Shown: positions 1 to 11,866 of the stretch, one piece after another
Layout of the letters: every line of letters starts with the position of its first letter
Numbering within the stretch: the stretch's first letter is position 1
Source of the DNA: Ectopseudomonas alcaliphila
GTDB lineage: Bacteria > Pseudomonadota > Gammaproteobacteria > Pseudomonadales > Pseudomonadaceae
Assembly (NCBI RefSeq): GCF_900101755.1
Contig: NZ_FNAE01000002.1
Span: 214,480-278,479, forward strand
Direction of reading: 5' to 3'
Length of the DNA: 64,000 nucleotides
Position numbers and translations under genes: made by a program
The notes under the pieces: model-generated
The model's database searches: none
Told to the model about the DNA's origin: nothing
The model's input: the letters and a program-made list of their open reading frames with translations, nothing else

Positions 1-235
1 CCTTCACCATGCTCGGCTGAACTTCCAGGAAGCCACCGGAGATGTAGAACACCTCCTCGGTGCCACCCTGCTTGATCACTCGCACCGGACCCGGCTTGAG
101 ATCGGTCAGCAGCGGGGTGTGGCCCGGCAGGATACCCAGATCACCCAGGTGACCGTGGGCGATGACCATTTCCACCAGCCCCGAGAACAGCTCTTCTTCC
201 GCACTGACGATATCGCAGTGGACTGACATAGCCAT
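1..235 (-). CDS. atpC: ATP synthase F1 epsilon subunit (partial, 3' end outside window)
   Basis: Last gene of the ATP synthase operon. Only the first 78 codons are present; the C-terminal part lies left of position 1. The protein starts [19 protein letters not shown], and the visible part ([17 protein letters not shown]) is the conserved beta-sandwich domain of the epsilon subunit. Epsilon sits on the central stalk with gamma, couples it to the c-ring and can inhibit ATP hydrolysis. The ATG at 235 is preceded by a GAGG Shine-Dalgarno. It follows atpD by about 80 bases on the same strand. Confidence 0.95.
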   Translation of the reverse strand, partial: MAMSVHCDIVSAEEELFSGLVEMVIAHGHLGDLGILPGHTPLLTDLKPGPVRVIKQGGTEEVFYISGGFLEVQPSMVK

Positions 236-314
236 AACAATGCCTCGGTTGAGAGGCCGGATTGGGCTACTGCCCGCTCCGGCCCGGACGCCCTCTGGAG
301 GGCGCACCCGTTAC

Positions 315-1721
<1,407 letters not shown>

Positions 1722-2585
1722 TTAAACCGCGGCAGCGCCGCCGACGATTTCCGAAATTTCCTGGGTGATCGCTGCCTGACGAGCCTTGTTGTAAACCAGC
1801 TGCAGGTCCTTGATGAGATCACCGGCGTTGTCGGTTGCGTTCTTCATCGCGATCATCCGCGCAGCCTGTTCGCACGCGCTGTTCTCGACCACGGACTGAT
1901 AGACCTGCGACTCGATGTAGCGTACCAACAGCGCGTCCAGCAGTTGCTGGGCGTCCGGCTCGTACACGTAGTCCCACAGACCTTTCTGTACACCTTGCGC
2001 ATCGCTTGCGGCCAGCGGCAGCAACTGCTGCACTTCCGGCTTCTGCGTCATGGTGTTGACGAACTTGTTCGACACCAGATACAGGCGGTCGATACGGCCT
2101 TCAGCGTAGGCATCCAGCACGACCTTGACGCTACCGATCAGGTCGTTGATGGACGGCTCTTCACCCAGCTTGCTGATGGCGGCAACCACGTTGCCCCCGT
2201 TGCTGCGGAAGAAGCTCGCGCCCTTGCTGCCCACCACGCAGAAATCGGCCTCGACCTTCTGGTCGCGCCATTCCTTGAGGCTTTTGAGCAGCGCCTTGAA
2301 CAGGTTGATGTTCAAGCCACCACACAGACCACGATCCGAGGTCACCACGATATAACCGACGCGCTTTACATCACGCTCCACCATGAACGAGTGGCGGTAT
2401 TCCGGGTTCGCCTTGGCCAGGTGACCAATCACCTGACGAATACGCTCAGCGTAGGGGCGACCGGCAGCCATGCGCTGTTGAGCCTTGCGCATTTTGCTGA
2501 CCGCCACTTTTTCCATGGCGCTGGTGATCTTTTGCGTGCTTTTGATGCTCGCAATCTTGCTGCGAATCTCTTTTGCGCCTGCCAT
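1722..2585 (-). CDS. atpG: ATP synthase F1 gamma subunit
   Basis: Gamma subunit, the rotor shaft inside the alpha3beta3 ring. The product is 287 residues, a standard length. The N-terminal coiled-coil helix ([20 protein letters not shown]...) and the C-terminal helix with [17 protein letters not shown] are both characteristic of gamma. The central Rossmann-like part contains [10 protein letters not shown]. It is 30 bases upstream of atpD and 48 bases downstream of atpA on the same strand. Confidence 0.98.
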   Translation of the reverse strand: MAGAKEIRSKIASIKSTQKITSAMEKVAVSKMRKAQQRMAAGRPYAERIRQVIGHLAKANPEYRHSFMVERDVKRVGYIVVTSDRGLCGGLNINLFKALLKSLKEWRDQKVEADFCVVGSKGASFFRSNGGNVVAAISKLGEEPSINDLIGSVKVVLDAYAEGRIDRLYLVSNKFVNTMTQKPEVQQLLPLAASDAQGVQKGLWDYVYEPDAQQLLDALLVRYIESQVYQSVVENSACEQAARMIAMKNATDNAGDLIKDLQLVYNKARQAAITQEISEIVGGAAAV

Positions 2586-2633
2586 TTCACACCTTTTGGT
2601 TCAAGCAGGCGGGGGCCGAAACCCCCGCTGCGG

Positions 2634-4178
2634 TTACCAGGTTTGGGTGGCCTTGAACTTCTCGATACCGGCTTTCAGGCCAGCGTCGATTTCGTCGTTG
2701 AAGTCACCCTTCTCGTTGATCTTCGCCATCAGGTCGGCGTGATCACGCTTGAAGAAGGCGATCAGGGCCTGCTCGAAGCTGATGATCTTGGCGACTTCGA
2801 CGTCCTGCAGGAAGCCACGCTCGGCTGCGTACAGGGACACCGACATTTCGGCAATGGACATCGGCGCATACTGCTTCTGCTTCATCAGCTCGGTTACGCG
2901 CTGACCATGCTCGAGCTGCTTGCGGGTGGCTTCGTCCAGGTCAGAAGCGAACTGGGCGAATGCTGCCAGTTCACGGTACTGAGCCAGAGCGGTACGGATA
3001 CCACCGGAGAGCTTCTTGATGATCTTGGTCTGAGCCGCGCCACCTACACGGGATACCGAGATACCGGCGTTGACGGCCGGACGGATACCCGAGTTGAACA
3101 TGGCCGATTCCAGGAAGATCTGACCGTCGGTGATCGAGATCACGTTGGTCGGAACGAACGCGGAAACGTCACCGGCCTGGGTTTCGATGATCGGCAGAGC
3201 GGTCAGGGAACCGGTCTTGCCCTTCACGGCGCCATTGGTGAACTTCTCGACATACTCTTCGGAAACGCGGGAAGCGCGCTCCAGCAGACGGCTGTGGAGA
3301 TAGAACACGTCGCCCGGGTAGGCTTCACGGCCTGGCGGACGGCGCAGCAGCAGGGAGATCTGACGGTAGGCAACGGCCTGCTTGGACAGGTCGTCGTACA
3401 CGATCAGGGCATCTTCGCCGCGGTCACGGAAGTATTCACCCATGGTGCAGCCGGCGTAAGGAGCCAGGAACTGCAGCGCAGCGGATTCGGAAGCCGAAGC
3501 TGCAACCACGATGGTGTTGGCCAGGGCGCCAGCTTCTTCCAGCTTGCGTACCACGTTGGCGATGGTCGATTGCTTCTGACCAATGGCGACGTAGACGCAA
3601 CGGATGCCGCTGTCTTTCTGGTTGATGATGGCGTCGACGGCCAGAGCAGTCTTACCGATCTGACGGTCACCGATGATCAGCTCACGCTGGCCACGGCCTA
3701 CCGGGATCATGGCATCGACCGACTTGTAACCGGTCTGCACCGGCTGGTCGACCGACTTACGCCAGATCACGCCCGGCGCAACCTTTTCAACGGCGTCAGT
3801 AGCGGCGGCGTTGATCGGGCCTTTGCCATCGATCGGGTTGCCCAGTGCGTCGACCACACGACCCAGCAGTTCCGGACCAACCGGAACTTCCAGGATGCGA
3901 CCGGTGCACTTGGCGCTCATGCCTTCGGCGAGGGTCAGGTAACCACCCAGTACTACGGCACCTACGGAGTCTTGCTCCAGGTTCAGGGCCATGCCGTACA
4001 CGCCACCAGGGAATTCGATCATCTCACCGTACATGACGTCGGCGAGGCCGTAGATGCGCACGATACCGTCGGAAACGCTGACGATGGTGCCTTCATTACG
4101 GGCTTGAGCGGATACATCAAGCGACTCAATGCGCTGCTTGATGATTTCGCTAATTTCGGAAGGATTCAATTGCTGCAT
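2634..4178 (-). CDS. atpA: ATP synthase F1 alpha subunit
   Basis: Non-catalytic nucleotide-binding alpha subunit of F1, 514 residues as usual. It begins [18 protein letters not shown], the N-terminal segment that contacts delta. The Walker A loop GDRQIGKT is at residues 170-177, and SRVGGAAQ contains the alpha-subunit arginine finger region. It is 15 bases downstream of atpH and co-directional with the rest of the operon. Confidence 0.98.
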   Translation of the reverse strand: MQQLNPSEISEIIKQRIESLDVSAQARNEGTIVSVSDGIVRIYGLADVMYGEMIEFPGGVYGMALNLEQDSVGAVVLGGYLTLAEGMSAKCTGRILEVPVGPELLGRVVDALGNPIDGKGPINAAATDAVEKVAPGVIWRKSVDQPVQTGYKSVDAMIPVGRGQRELIIGDRQIGKTALAVDAIINQKDSGIRCVYVAIGQKQSTIANVVRKLEEAGALANTIVVAASASESAALQFLAPYAGCTMGEYFRDRGEDALIVYDDLSKQAVAYRQISLLLRRPPGREAYPGDVFYLHSRLLERASRVSEEYVEKFTNGAVKGKTGSLTALPIIETQAGDVSAFVPTNVISITDGQIFLESAMFNSGIRPAVNAGISVSRVGGAAQTKIIKKLSGGIRTALAQYRELAAFAQFASDLDEATRKQLEHGQRVTELMKQKQYAPMSIAEMSVSLYAAERGFLQDVEVAKIISFEQALIAFFKRDHADLMAKINEKGDFNDEIDAGLKAGIEKFKATQTW

Positions 4179-4193
4179 GCCAGTTCCCTCAAA

Positions 4194-4730
4194 TCAGGAT
4201 TTCAACGCTTCGGCCAGCTTGTTCAGCTTGCCGCGGACCGAACCGTCGATGACCAGGTCACCTGCACGAATGACAACGCCGCCGATCAGGGCGGGATTGA
4301 CCACGGGCGTGGGCTGGACGGTGCGATCGAGCCGCTTGGAAAGGGCGGCAGCCAGAGTTTGCAATTGCTCAGCACTGAGCTCGAAAGCCGACTCGACCTC
4401 GACATCGAGGGCGCGTTCGGCTTCAGCCTTCAGCACTGCGAATTGTTCGCGTACTACCGGCAACAGCGACAGTCGGTCGTTGCTGCCCAGCGAGCGCAGG
4501 AAGTTGCTGAACGAAGCGTCGATGTGACCGGCACAGAGCTGCGCCAGCACATTGACTTTCTGCTCATCGGTCAACGCCGGGTTGACCAACTGCTGAGCCA
4601 TGGCCGGCGCTTGAACCGCAGCCGCGGACAGCGACAGCATGTTCAGCCAGGCATCGGCCTGCTGTGCAGCACTGGCAAACTCAAACGCAGCTTTCGCGTA
4701 GGGCCGAGCGAGCGTGTTGGTATTGATCAT
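4194..4730 (-). CDS. atpH: ATP synthase F1 delta subunit
   Basis: Delta subunit (OSCP equivalent), which joins the peripheral stalk (b subunits) to the top of the alpha3beta3 head. The product is 178 residues. The N-terminal helical domain starts with ARPYAKAAFEFA, the family hallmark, and the C-terminal part has PALIGGVVIRAGDLVIDGSV, the typical delta-subunit signature. It sits between atpF and atpA with 12-15 base gaps. Confidence 0.97.
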   Translation of the reverse strand: MINTNTLARPYAKAAFEFASAAQQADAWLNMLSLSAAAVQAPAMAQQLVNPALTDEQKVNVLAQLCAGHIDASFSNFLRSLGSNDRLSLLPVVREQFAVLKAEAERALDVEVESAFELSAEQLQTLAAALSKRLDRTVQPTPVVNPALIGGVVIRAGDLVIDGSVRGKLNKLAEALKS

Positions 4731-4742
4731 CGCGAGCCTCGC

Positions 4743-5213
4743 TTAGAGTTGAGAGGCCAGTTTTGCGACCAGATCGTTGTGCGCAGCGCCGTCCACGGAG
4801 GACTGCAGGATCTGCTCGGCGCCGGTGACAGCCAGAGCTGCTACCTGCGAACGCAGTTGATCCTTGGCACGGTTCACTTCCAGATCGATTTCGGCTTTGG
4901 CGCCAGCGATCAGCTTTTCACCTTCAGAGCGGGCCTGGGCCTTGGCTTCTTCGACGATTGCGTTGGCGGTCTTGTTCGCCCGATCGAGAATCTCGGCAGC
5001 TTGCTCTTTGGTTTCACGAAGCATCTGGGCAGCGCGTTCCTGGGCCAACTGCAGATCGCGCTCAGCGCGCCCGGCAGCATCCAGACCTTCTGCGATTTTC
5101 TTCTGGCGTTCCTGCATGGCCAGCGTCAGCGGCGGCCATACGAACTTCATGCAGAACCAGACGAAAATAGCGAAGGCAATCGTTTGACCGAACAGGGTCA
5201 GGTTAATGTTCAC
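4743..5213 (-). CDS. atpF: ATP synthase Fo b subunit
   Basis: Peripheral stalk subunit b. It has one N-terminal membrane helix ([21 protein letters not shown]) followed by a long charged helix rich in Ala, Glu, Arg and Gln (about residues 35-130) that forms the dimeric stalk. The length of 156 residues is normal. It lies after atpE and before atpH. Confidence 0.97.
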   Translation of the reverse strand: MNINLTLFGQTIAFAIFVWFCMKFVWPPLTLAMQERQKKIAEGLDAAGRAERDLQLAQERAAQMLRETKEQAAEILDRANKTANAIVEEAKAQARSEGEKLIAGAKAEIDLEVNRAKDQLRSQVAALAVTGAEQILQSSVDGAAHNDLVAKLASQL

Positions 5214-5260
5214 AGCGATTTACCTCGTGCTATCTCGTGTTCAGGGAAGAAAAGCCTGAA

Positions 5261-5285
5261 GAGGCAGCACTCATCATGCTGCCTC
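5261..5285 (-). promoter_or_regulatory. hairpin between atpE and atpF
   Basis: The inverted repeat GAGGCAGC / GCTGCCTC (5261-5268 and 5278-5285) has 8-bp arms and a 9-base loop. It lies just after the atpE stop codon in the operon transcript and has no U-run, so it is not a standard terminator. By analogy with other atp operons it could stabilise the atpE message or limit read-through, which would help supply many c subunits per complex. That role is inferred. Confidence 0.4.
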
Positions 5286-5299
5286 GAACTCAGGAACTC

Positions 5300-5551
<252 letters not shown>

Positions 5552-5593
5552 TTAAGGTTACGAGTTAGGGGTTTTCGGGTTTTTCGATGTCGA

Positions 5594-6436
<843 letters not shown>

Positions 6437-6826
6437 TCAGAAAACTTTCATGAGTAGGGGAGCACAGGCTGCGGCCAGAAGGCCAAGCAGATAACCGATG
6501 AACAGCTGCATCGGTGCAAGTGGTTCAACCCCTACGAACGCCAGTGCAAACAGCACTGCCGTGATAATCCATTTACCCATTGCCCCGGCCCAGATCGACT
6601 GGACGATGGCTCGGGCCGAACGCGCGCCAAAGTAACGAAAGGCCTTGAATGCGAAATACGCGTTGGCCAGCAGGGCGATCAGCCCTCCCAGCAATGCCGA
6701 ATAGGCCGCGACCCATCCGCCACTGAAGGCAAAAATCACTGCAATCACAGCCGTCACGATGGCCTGAAGAATCAGGATCGGAAAACCTGGCTGACGATGA
6801 AACGGGACCTTACTGGGGATGCCCAT
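6437..6826 (-). CDS. atpI: ATP synthase assembly/accessory protein AtpI
   Basis: First gene of the atp operon. It encodes a 129-residue, four-helix membrane protein of the AtpI family, linked to c-ring assembly and sometimes Mg2+ uptake. The open frame extends upstream to 6979, but the ATG at 6826 (MGIPSKVPFHRQPGFP) follows a GGGAGAGG ribosome site and lies downstream of a good promoter at 6884-6912. The longer version would start upstream of that promoter. The hydrophobic segments follow PILILQAIVTAVIAVIF. Confidence 0.9.
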   Translation of the reverse strand: MGIPSKVPFHRQPGFPILILQAIVTAVIAVIFAFSGGWVAAYSALLGGLIALLANAYFAFKAFRYFGARSARAIVQSIWAGAMGKWIITAVLFALAFVGVEPLAPMQLFIGYLLGLLAAACAPLLMKVF

Positions 6827-6883
6827 CGACCTCTCCCTGCAAGGCGCCGAAACTCGGCTCATAGCCGACAAAATTGCGCGGGG

Positions 6884-6912
6884 AGTATATGGTTCAGCCT
6901 GCGCCCGATCAA
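6884..6912 (-). promoter_or_regulatory. sigma70-type promoter of the atp operon
   Basis: On the minus strand, TTGATC (6912-6907) and TATACT (6889-6884) are separated by exactly 17 bases. The predicted start of transcription is near 6877, leaving a leader of about 50 bases before the atpI ATG at 6826. No other promoter of this quality is visible between parB and atpI. Confidence 0.75.
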
Positions 6913-6918
6913 CCGTGC

Positions 6919-6946
6919 TGTAGTAGGAGAGAAGTAGGACTACAGA
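6919..6946. other. short inverted repeat downstream of parB
   Basis: CTGTAGT and ACTACAG (7-bp perfect arms, 14-base spacer) lie between the parB stop and the atp promoter. The arms are not GC-rich and have no U-run. It may be a weak terminator for parB or an operator, and neither is shown. Confidence 0.25.
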
Positions 6947-6956
6947 CTGAATTGTT

Positions 6957-7826
6957 TCAACGAATGTGCGCCAGTACACCCTGCAATTCGTCGAGGGAGT
7001 TGTAGCGAATCACCAACTGCCCTTTGCCCTTGCTTCCGTGCTTGATCTGTACGGGCGAGCCCAGACGCTCTGCGAGCTTCTGCTCCAGGCGACTGATGTC
7101 CGGGTCGGCCTTGGCTTTGGCCGGGGCTGGTTTGGCACTCAGCCATTGGCGCACCAGTGCCTCGGTCTGACGAACGGTCAGACCCCGTGCGACAACATGT
7201 CGCGCGGCTTCGACCTGCTGCTCGAGGGGCAAACCGAGCAGCGCACGGGCATGCCCCATCTCCAGATCGCCGTGGGAAAGCAGGGTCTTGATCTCGTCCG
7301 GCAGGGCGATCAGGCGCAGCAGGTTGGTGATGGTGACGCGGGATTTGCCCACGGCATCGGCGACCTGTTGCTGGGTCAGCTCGAATTCCTGCTGCAGACG
7401 CTGCAGGGCCACGGCTTCCTCGATGGGGTTGAGGTCTTCGCGCTGGATGTTCTCGATCAGCGCCATGGCGATGGCGGCTTCATCCGGCAGGTCGCGGACC
7501 ATGGCCGGGATCTTGTCCTGACCGGCCAGCTGGCTGGCACGCCAGCGCCGCTCACCGGCGACGATCTCGAAGCGGCCACCACCGATGGGGCGCAGGACGA
7601 TGGGCTGCATCACGCCCTGGGCACGAATGGAGGCGGCGAGCTCTTCCAGAGCGGTCTGGTCCATGTCACGACGCGGCTGGTACTTGCCACGCTGGATCAG
7701 CTCCAGGGGCACGTATTGCAGTTCACGGGTGTCGACCTGGGCGGCCTCTTCCTGCAGTGCATTGACGGTGGTGCCGCCGAGCAGTGCATCCAGACCTCGA
7801 CCCAGACCTCGTTTCTTCGCAGCCAT
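6957..7826 (-). CDS. parB: Chromosome-partitioning protein ParB
   Basis: CTP-dependent DNA clamp that loads at parS and spreads along the origin region to recruit ParA and SMC. The product is 289 residues. The CTP-binding N-terminal domain contains GERRWRA at 91-97 and ENIQRE at 125-130. A helix-turn-helix at about 151-172 (TQQQVADAVGKSRVTITNLL) reads parS. A C-terminal dimerisation domain ends in DELQGVLAHIR. Its probable targets, two perfect parS sites, are in recF at 19524 and 20154. It is 11 bases downstream of parA. Confidence 0.97.
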   Translation of the reverse strand: MAAKKRGLGRGLDALLGGTTVNALQEEAAQVDTRELQYVPLELIQRGKYQPRRDMDQTALEELAASIRAQGVMQPIVLRPIGGGRFEIVAGERRWRASQLAGQDKIPAMVRDLPDEAAIAMALIENIQREDLNPIEEAVALQRLQQEFELTQQQVADAVGKSRVTITNLLRLIALPDEIKTLLSHGDLEMGHARALLGLPLEQQVEAARHVVARGLTVRQTEALVRQWLSAKPAPAKAKADPDISRLEQKLAERLGSPVQIKHGSKGKGQLVIRYNSLDELQGVLAHIR

Positions 7827-7837
7827 GCGGATGTTCC

Positions 7838-8626
7838 TTAAGCGGTAGCGGTTTTCGCGGCGGCGCGCTGACGGCGCACCAGCTCGCCGGCCAAGGCCAG
7901 ATAGGCGATGGCACCACGGGATTGTTTGTCGTAGACCAGCGCCGGCATGCCGAAGCTCGGTGCTTCGGCCAGGCGTACGTTGCGCGGGATCACGACGTCA
8001 TACAGCTTGTCACCGAAGTGCTGCTTGAGCTGAGCGGTGACGTCGTTGGTCAGGCTGATGCGCGGGTCGTACATGGTGCGCAGCAGACCTTCGATCTGCA
8101 GCTTGGGATTGAGCAGCTGGGCGATGCGCTGAATGCTGTTGACCAGATCGGACAGGCCCTCGAGCGCGTAGTACTCGCACTGCATGGGGATGATCACACC
8201 ATCGGCAGCGACCAGGGCGTTGATGGTCAGCATGCTCAGCGACGGCGGGCAGTCGATGAGGATGTAGTCGTAGTTCTCGCGGATCGGCGCCAGGGCATAA
8301 CGCAGGCGGCTCTCCTTCATCTTCATTTCCAGCAGGGCGACTTCGGCAGCGGTCAGATCGCGGTTGGCCGGCAGCAGCTGGTAGCCGCCGTGCTCGGAGA
8401 ACTGCATGGCCTGGCTCAGGTCGCATTCGCCGATCAGCACGTCGTAGATCGAGTGCTCGAGGCCGTGCTTGTCGACACCGCTGCCCATGGTCGCGTTGCC
8501 CTGTGGGTCGAGGTCGATGAGCAGCACGCGGCGCTTGGTCGCCACCAGAGAAGCAGCCAGGTTGATGCACGTCGTGGTTTTGCCCACGCCGCCTTTCTGA
8601 TTGGCGATCGCGAATACCTTGGCCAT
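7838..8626 (-). CDS. parA: Chromosome-partitioning ATPase ParA (Soj)
   Basis: Walker-type ATPase that binds DNA non-specifically as an ATP dimer and moves ParB-parS complexes. The product is 262 residues. The deviant Walker A motif KGGVGKTT is at residues 11-18. Walker B lies in YDYILIDCPPSLSML. The frame is open 19 codons further upstream, but the ATG at 8626 (MAKVFAIANQKGG) is the family start and lies right after a purine-rich GGGGAAAGAAG site. It is co-directional with rsmG (11-base gap) and parB. Confidence 0.97.
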   Translation of the reverse strand: MAKVFAIANQKGGVGKTTTCINLAASLVATKRRVLLIDLDPQGNATMGSGVDKHGLEHSIYDVLIGECDLSQAMQFSEHGGYQLLPANRDLTAAEVALLEMKMKESRLRYALAPIRENYDYILIDCPPSLSMLTINALVAADGVIIPMQCEYYALEGLSDLVNSIQRIAQLLNPKLQIEGLLRTMYDPRISLTNDVTAQLKQHFGDKLYDVVIPRNVRLAEAPSFGMPALVYDKQSRGAIAYLALAGELVRRQRAAAKTATA

Positions 8627-8637
8627 CTTCTTTCCCC

Positions 8638-9282
8638 TTAGACCGAGCGACGCAGTATCAACAGATGGCGTTGGCCTTGGCAACCGGGAACCCGCAACAC
8701 GTGAGTGGCGCTGAGACGGAAGTCCGTCGGCAGGGCTTGCAATTCGTCATCCGGGTGCACGCCTTTCATCGCCAGCCACTGGGTGTCGACGCTACCGAGG
8801 TGGCGCGTCCAGTTGCTGAAGTCTTCCAAGCTGCTGAAAGCCCGCGAGCTGATGCCGTCGAAAGGCTGCTCGGGGCGATACGCTTCGACCCGGTTGTGGA
8901 CAACCTCGAGGTTGGCGAGTTTCAGCTCCAGCTTCACCTGCACCAGAAACCGGGTCTTCTTGCCATTGGAATCGAGCAGGGTAAAACGCCGTTCGGGGAA
9001 CATGATCGCCAGCGGAATGCCGGGCATGCCGCCACCGCTGCCGACGTCCAGCCAGTTATCGCCACGCTCGGCCACGAACGGCACCACCGACAGGCTGTCG
9101 AGCAGGTGGCGCGACACCATCTCGTCGGGATCGCGCACCGCGGTGAGGTTGTAAGCCTTGTTCCACTTGATCAGCAGGCCCAGGTAGGCGAGCAGTTGCT
9201 CCTGCTGCAGGGCGCTGAGCTCGATGCCCAGCTCGCGGGCACCCTGCAGCAGTTCTTCGGCGTGACGCTGAGTGACCGACAT
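8638..9282 (-). CDS. rsmG: 16S rRNA (guanine-N7) methyltransferase RsmG
   Basis: SAM-dependent enzyme that methylates G527 of 16S rRNA; its loss gives low-level streptomycin resistance in other bacteria. The product is 214 residues. The SAM-binding loop [13 protein letters not shown] is at residues 79-91, after the GidB signature [11 protein letters not shown]. Its ATG shares one base with the mnmG stop codon (TGATG), so translation is probably coupled. The older name is gidB. Confidence 0.97.
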   Translation of the reverse strand: MSVTQRHAEELLQGARELGIELSALQQEQLLAYLGLLIKWNKAYNLTAVRDPDEMVSRHLLDSLSVVPFVAERGDNWLDVGSGGGMPGIPLAIMFPERRFTLLDSNGKKTRFLVQVKLELKLANLEVVHNRVEAYRPEQPFDGISSRAFSSLEDFSNWTRHLGSVDTQWLAMKGVHPDDELQALPTDFRLSATHVLRVPGCQGQRHLLILRRSV

Positions 9283-11177
9283 CAGGCGCTCTGCTCCAGC
9301 TTCTGCCCGGCGCTGCGTTTCTTCAGGTGAATCAGCAGCAGGGAAATCGCCGCCGGGGTGACCCCAGGGATACGTGAAGCCTGACCAAGCGTGGCCGGGC
9401 GGGTGCTGCCGAGCTTGAACTGGATTTCCTTGGACAGCCCGGAGATCGAGGCATAGTCCAGGTCATCCGGCAGCTTGGTGTCCTCGCTGGCCCGCAGCTT
9501 GGCGATCTCGTCCTGCTGGCGATCGATGTAGCCGGCGTACTTGGTCTTGATCTCGACCTGCTCGGCCACCTGGTTATCCACAACCGGCGCCCCGGTCAGC
9601 TCGACCAGGGTGGCGTAGTCGATCTCCGGGCGAGCCAGCAGGTTGAGCAGGTTGTACTCGTGGGTCAGCGGCGTGCCGAAACGCGCGGCGATGGCATCGC
9701 CCTGCGGCGTGCCCGGGCGCACCCAGGTGCTCTTCAGGCGCTGCTCTTCCTGCACGATGCCTTCACGCTTGGCCTCGAAGGCCGCCCAGCGCTCATCGTC
9801 GATCAGGCCCAGCTCGCGGCCTTTCTCGGTCAGGCGCAGGTCGGCGTTGTCCTCACGCAGGATCAGCCGGTACTCGGCACGCGAGGTGAACATGCGGTAC
9901 GGCTCCTGGGTGCCCAGGGTGATCAGGTCGTCGACCAGCACGCCGATGTAGGCTTCGTCACGACGCGGGCACCAGGCCTCCTTGCCCTGCGCGCGCAGGG
10001 CAGCGTTGCAGCCCGCCAGCAGGCCCTGGGCGCCGGCTTCTTCATAGCCAGTGGTGCCGTTGATCTGGCCGGCGAAGAACAGGCCGGCGATGACCTTGGT
10101 TTCCAGGCTGTACTTCAGATCGCGCGGATCGAAGTAGTCGTACTCGATGGCGTAGCCCGGCCGCACGATATGCGCGTTCTCCATGCCACGGATGCTGCGC
10201 ACGATCTCCAGCTGCACGTCGAACGGCAGCGAGGTGGAGATGCCATTGGGATACAGCTCATGGGTGGTCAGGCCTTCCGGCTCGATGAACACCTGGTGGC
10301 TGTCCTTGTCGGCGAAACGATGGATCTTGTCCTCGATCGACGGGCAGTAGCGCGGGCCAACGCCTTCGATCACCCCGGAGTACATCGGCGAGCGGTCGAG
10401 GTTGGCGGCGATGATCTCGTGAGTACGCGCGTTGGTATGGGTGATCCAGCAACTGATCTGCTTGGGCTGATGCTCACGCTTGCCGAGGAAGGACATCAGC
10501 GGCGTGGGTGTATCACCCGGCTGCTCGGTCATCACCGAGAAATCCACGGAACGACCGTCGATGCGTGGCGGCGTGCCGGTCTTCAGGCGACCGACGCGCA
10601 GTGGCAACTCACGCAGGCGATGCGCCAGAGCGATGGAGGGCGGATCACCAGCACGGCCACCGGAGTAGTTCTGCAGACCAATGTGGATAAGTCCGCCGAG
10701 GAAAGTGCCTGTGGTCAAAACCACGGAATCCGCGTGGAACCTGAGGCCCATCTGGGTGACCACACCCTTGACCTGAGCGTTTTCCACAATCAGGTCATCA
10801 GCAGCCTGTTGAAAAATCCACAGGTTGGCCTGGTTTTCCAGAATTTCGCGCACCGCGGCCTTGTACAGCACGCGGTCGGCCTGCGCGCGGGTCGCACGTA
10901 CGGCTGGGCCTTTGCGGCTGTTGAGGATACGGAACTGGATACCGCCCTTGTCGGTAGCAATGGCCATGGCGCCGCCGAGGGCATCGATTTCCTTGACCAG
11001 GTGACTCTTGCCGATACCGCCAATGGCCGGGTTGCAGCTCATCTGGCCAAGGGTCTCGACATTGTGGGTGAGCAGCAGGGTCTTCACGCCCATGCGTGCT
11101 GCAGCCAGGGCTGCTTCGGTACCGGCATGACCGCCGCCGATCACGATCACGTCAAAACGGGAAGGGAAATCCACCAC
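9282..11177 (-). CDS. mnmG: tRNA uridine-5-carboxymethylaminomethyl modification enzyme MnmG
   Basis: FAD-dependent partner of MnmE that installs the cmnm5 group at U34 of some tRNAs. The product is 631 residues. The FAD-binding [17 protein letters not shown] begins at residue 14, followed by the family signatures [20 protein letters not shown] and [16 protein letters not shown]. Its partner mnmE is the next gene upstream, beyond a 689-base gap holding an origin-like DnaA-box array. Two consensus DnaA boxes lie in the coding sequence (9574-9582 and 10682-10690). Confidence 0.98.
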   Translation of the reverse strand: MVDFPSRFDVIVIGGGHAGTEAALAAARMGVKTLLLTHNVETLGQMSCNPAIGGIGKSHLVKEIDALGGAMAIATDKGGIQFRILNSRKGPAVRATRAQADRVLYKAAVREILENQANLWIFQQAADDLIVENAQVKGVVTQMGLRFHADSVVLTTGTFLGGLIHIGLQNYSGGRAGDPPSIALAHRLRELPLRVGRLKTGTPPRIDGRSVDFSVMTEQPGDTPTPLMSFLGKREHQPKQISCWITHTNARTHEIIAANLDRSPMYSGVIEGVGPRYCPSIEDKIHRFADKDSHQVFIEPEGLTTHELYPNGISTSLPFDVQLEIVRSIRGMENAHIVRPGYAIEYDYFDPRDLKYSLETKVIAGLFFAGQINGTTGYEEAGAQGLLAGCNAALRAQGKEAWCPRRDEAYIGVLVDDLITLGTQEPYRMFTSRAEYRLILREDNADLRLTEKGRELGLIDDERWAAFEAKREGIVQEEQRLKSTWVRPGTPQGDAIAARFGTPLTHEYNLLNLLARPEIDYATLVELTGAPVVDNQVAEQVEIKTKYAGYIDRQQDEIAKLRASEDTKLPDDLDYASISGLSKEIQFKLGSTRPATLGQASRIPGVTPAAISLLLIHLKKRSAGQKLEQSA

Positions 11178-11220
11178 GCACCTCGTGCCTGTTGAGAAGG
11201 GGTCTGAAAGAAAGGCGGCA

Positions 11221-11226
11221 AGTATA
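11221..11226 (-). promoter_or_regulatory. probable -10 box of the mnmG promoter
   Basis: TATACT on the minus strand (11226-11221), about 44 bases upstream of the mnmG start. A matching -35 is poor (TTCATT at 17 bases). The good -10 and its position support a promoter, but no start of transcription can be assigned from sequence alone. Confidence 0.4.
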
Positions 11227-11344
11227 GGGACTTCAGCCTGCTGAATGAAGCCTTCTGCACAAAAAATAGCCAGCTGGTTGGCTGCGTTGCTCTCTCCTTG
11301 AGCCTCTACCTCATGAAGCCCTCCTGGCGAAAAGTACGCTCAGG

Positions 11345-11689
11345 CTTATAAAGAATAGAAAAGAGAGAATTTTTATAAAGCTTGTTCTTTATGTTTATGT
11401 ATAGAGCGATGCTTTTCTGTGGATAAAGCTCTACAAGCCTCGCTGCTAGTGGTGTACAGAGAATGATAAGCCTGTGTCATTCCTGCTCGGTTCCACTGAG
11501 GAAGCTGCTGAACCACTGTGGATGGAAGTGCAAGTTACCCACAGGGGTAGTTACGCCCAGCTTTGTCATAGGGTTATGGGCAGGGCTCAGGGGCTGTTTT
11601 CCACAGGGTTTATCTGGCTCTGAATAACTCAGTCAACGTGCGGCTGCAGCCTATTGATTGGTGATCCAACATGCTCATTTGGTGGCTAA
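11345..11689. other. second origin-like DnaA-box array (mnmG-mnmE intergenic region)
   Basis: The region combines an AT-rich stretch (11345-11405, with TATGTTTATGT at 11390) with DnaA boxes: a perfect box on the minus strand at 11418-11426, TTACCCACA at 11535-11543, TTTTCCACA at 11597-11605, and weak ones at 11517 and 11681. A further perfect minus-strand box is at 11826-11834. The four main box positions and the shared word ATGATAAG (11463) line up with those in the rpmH-dnaA gap at a constant offset of 4717 (4718 for the last). It is therefore a duplicated origin architecture. Whether it initiates replication is not visible. Confidence 0.7.
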
Positions 11690-11731
11690 ATATGCCCGCC
11701 GCGAATCAAGACGACGCGCACCAGCTCGTAG

Positions 11732-11748
11732 CCCGGATGAAATCCGGG
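11732..11748. repeat. REP-like palindrome
   Basis: CCCGGAT / ATCCGGG with a three-base spacer, in the context GTAGCCCGGATGAAATCCGGG. This resembles short dispersed palindromes common in Pseudomonas intergenic DNA. It lies after the mnmE stop codon. Confidence 0.5.
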
Positions 11749-11793
11749 GAATGACAAGGAGGTGGAAGATTGGCGACGCGGCCGCCAGTGCTG

Positions 11794-11819
11794 TTTCGCG
11801 GATGAATCCGCTCCTACAG
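11794..11819. repeat. REP-like element (half copy)
   Basis: TTCGCGGATGAATCCGCTCC followed by TACAG contains the palindrome GCGGAT-GA-ATCCGC and the GCTCCTAC tail that also ends the longer element at 13264-13342. It is a probable single REP unit downstream of mnmE. Confidence 0.5.
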
Positions 11820-11866
11820 ACGAGCTGTGGATAAAAGAGCGGTGCAGAGCGGCAGAGTGTGTGTTT

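Noticed and set aside
6827..6979. N-terminal extension of AtpI
   Set aside because: It would begin upstream of the atp promoter at 6884-6912 and has no ribosome site; the ATG at 6826 has both.
11178..11866. A small protein gene in the mnmG-mnmE gap (for example 11762-11965 or 11686-11985)
   Set aside because: The frames overlap REP elements or the mnmE 3' end and show no family similarity or start signal.
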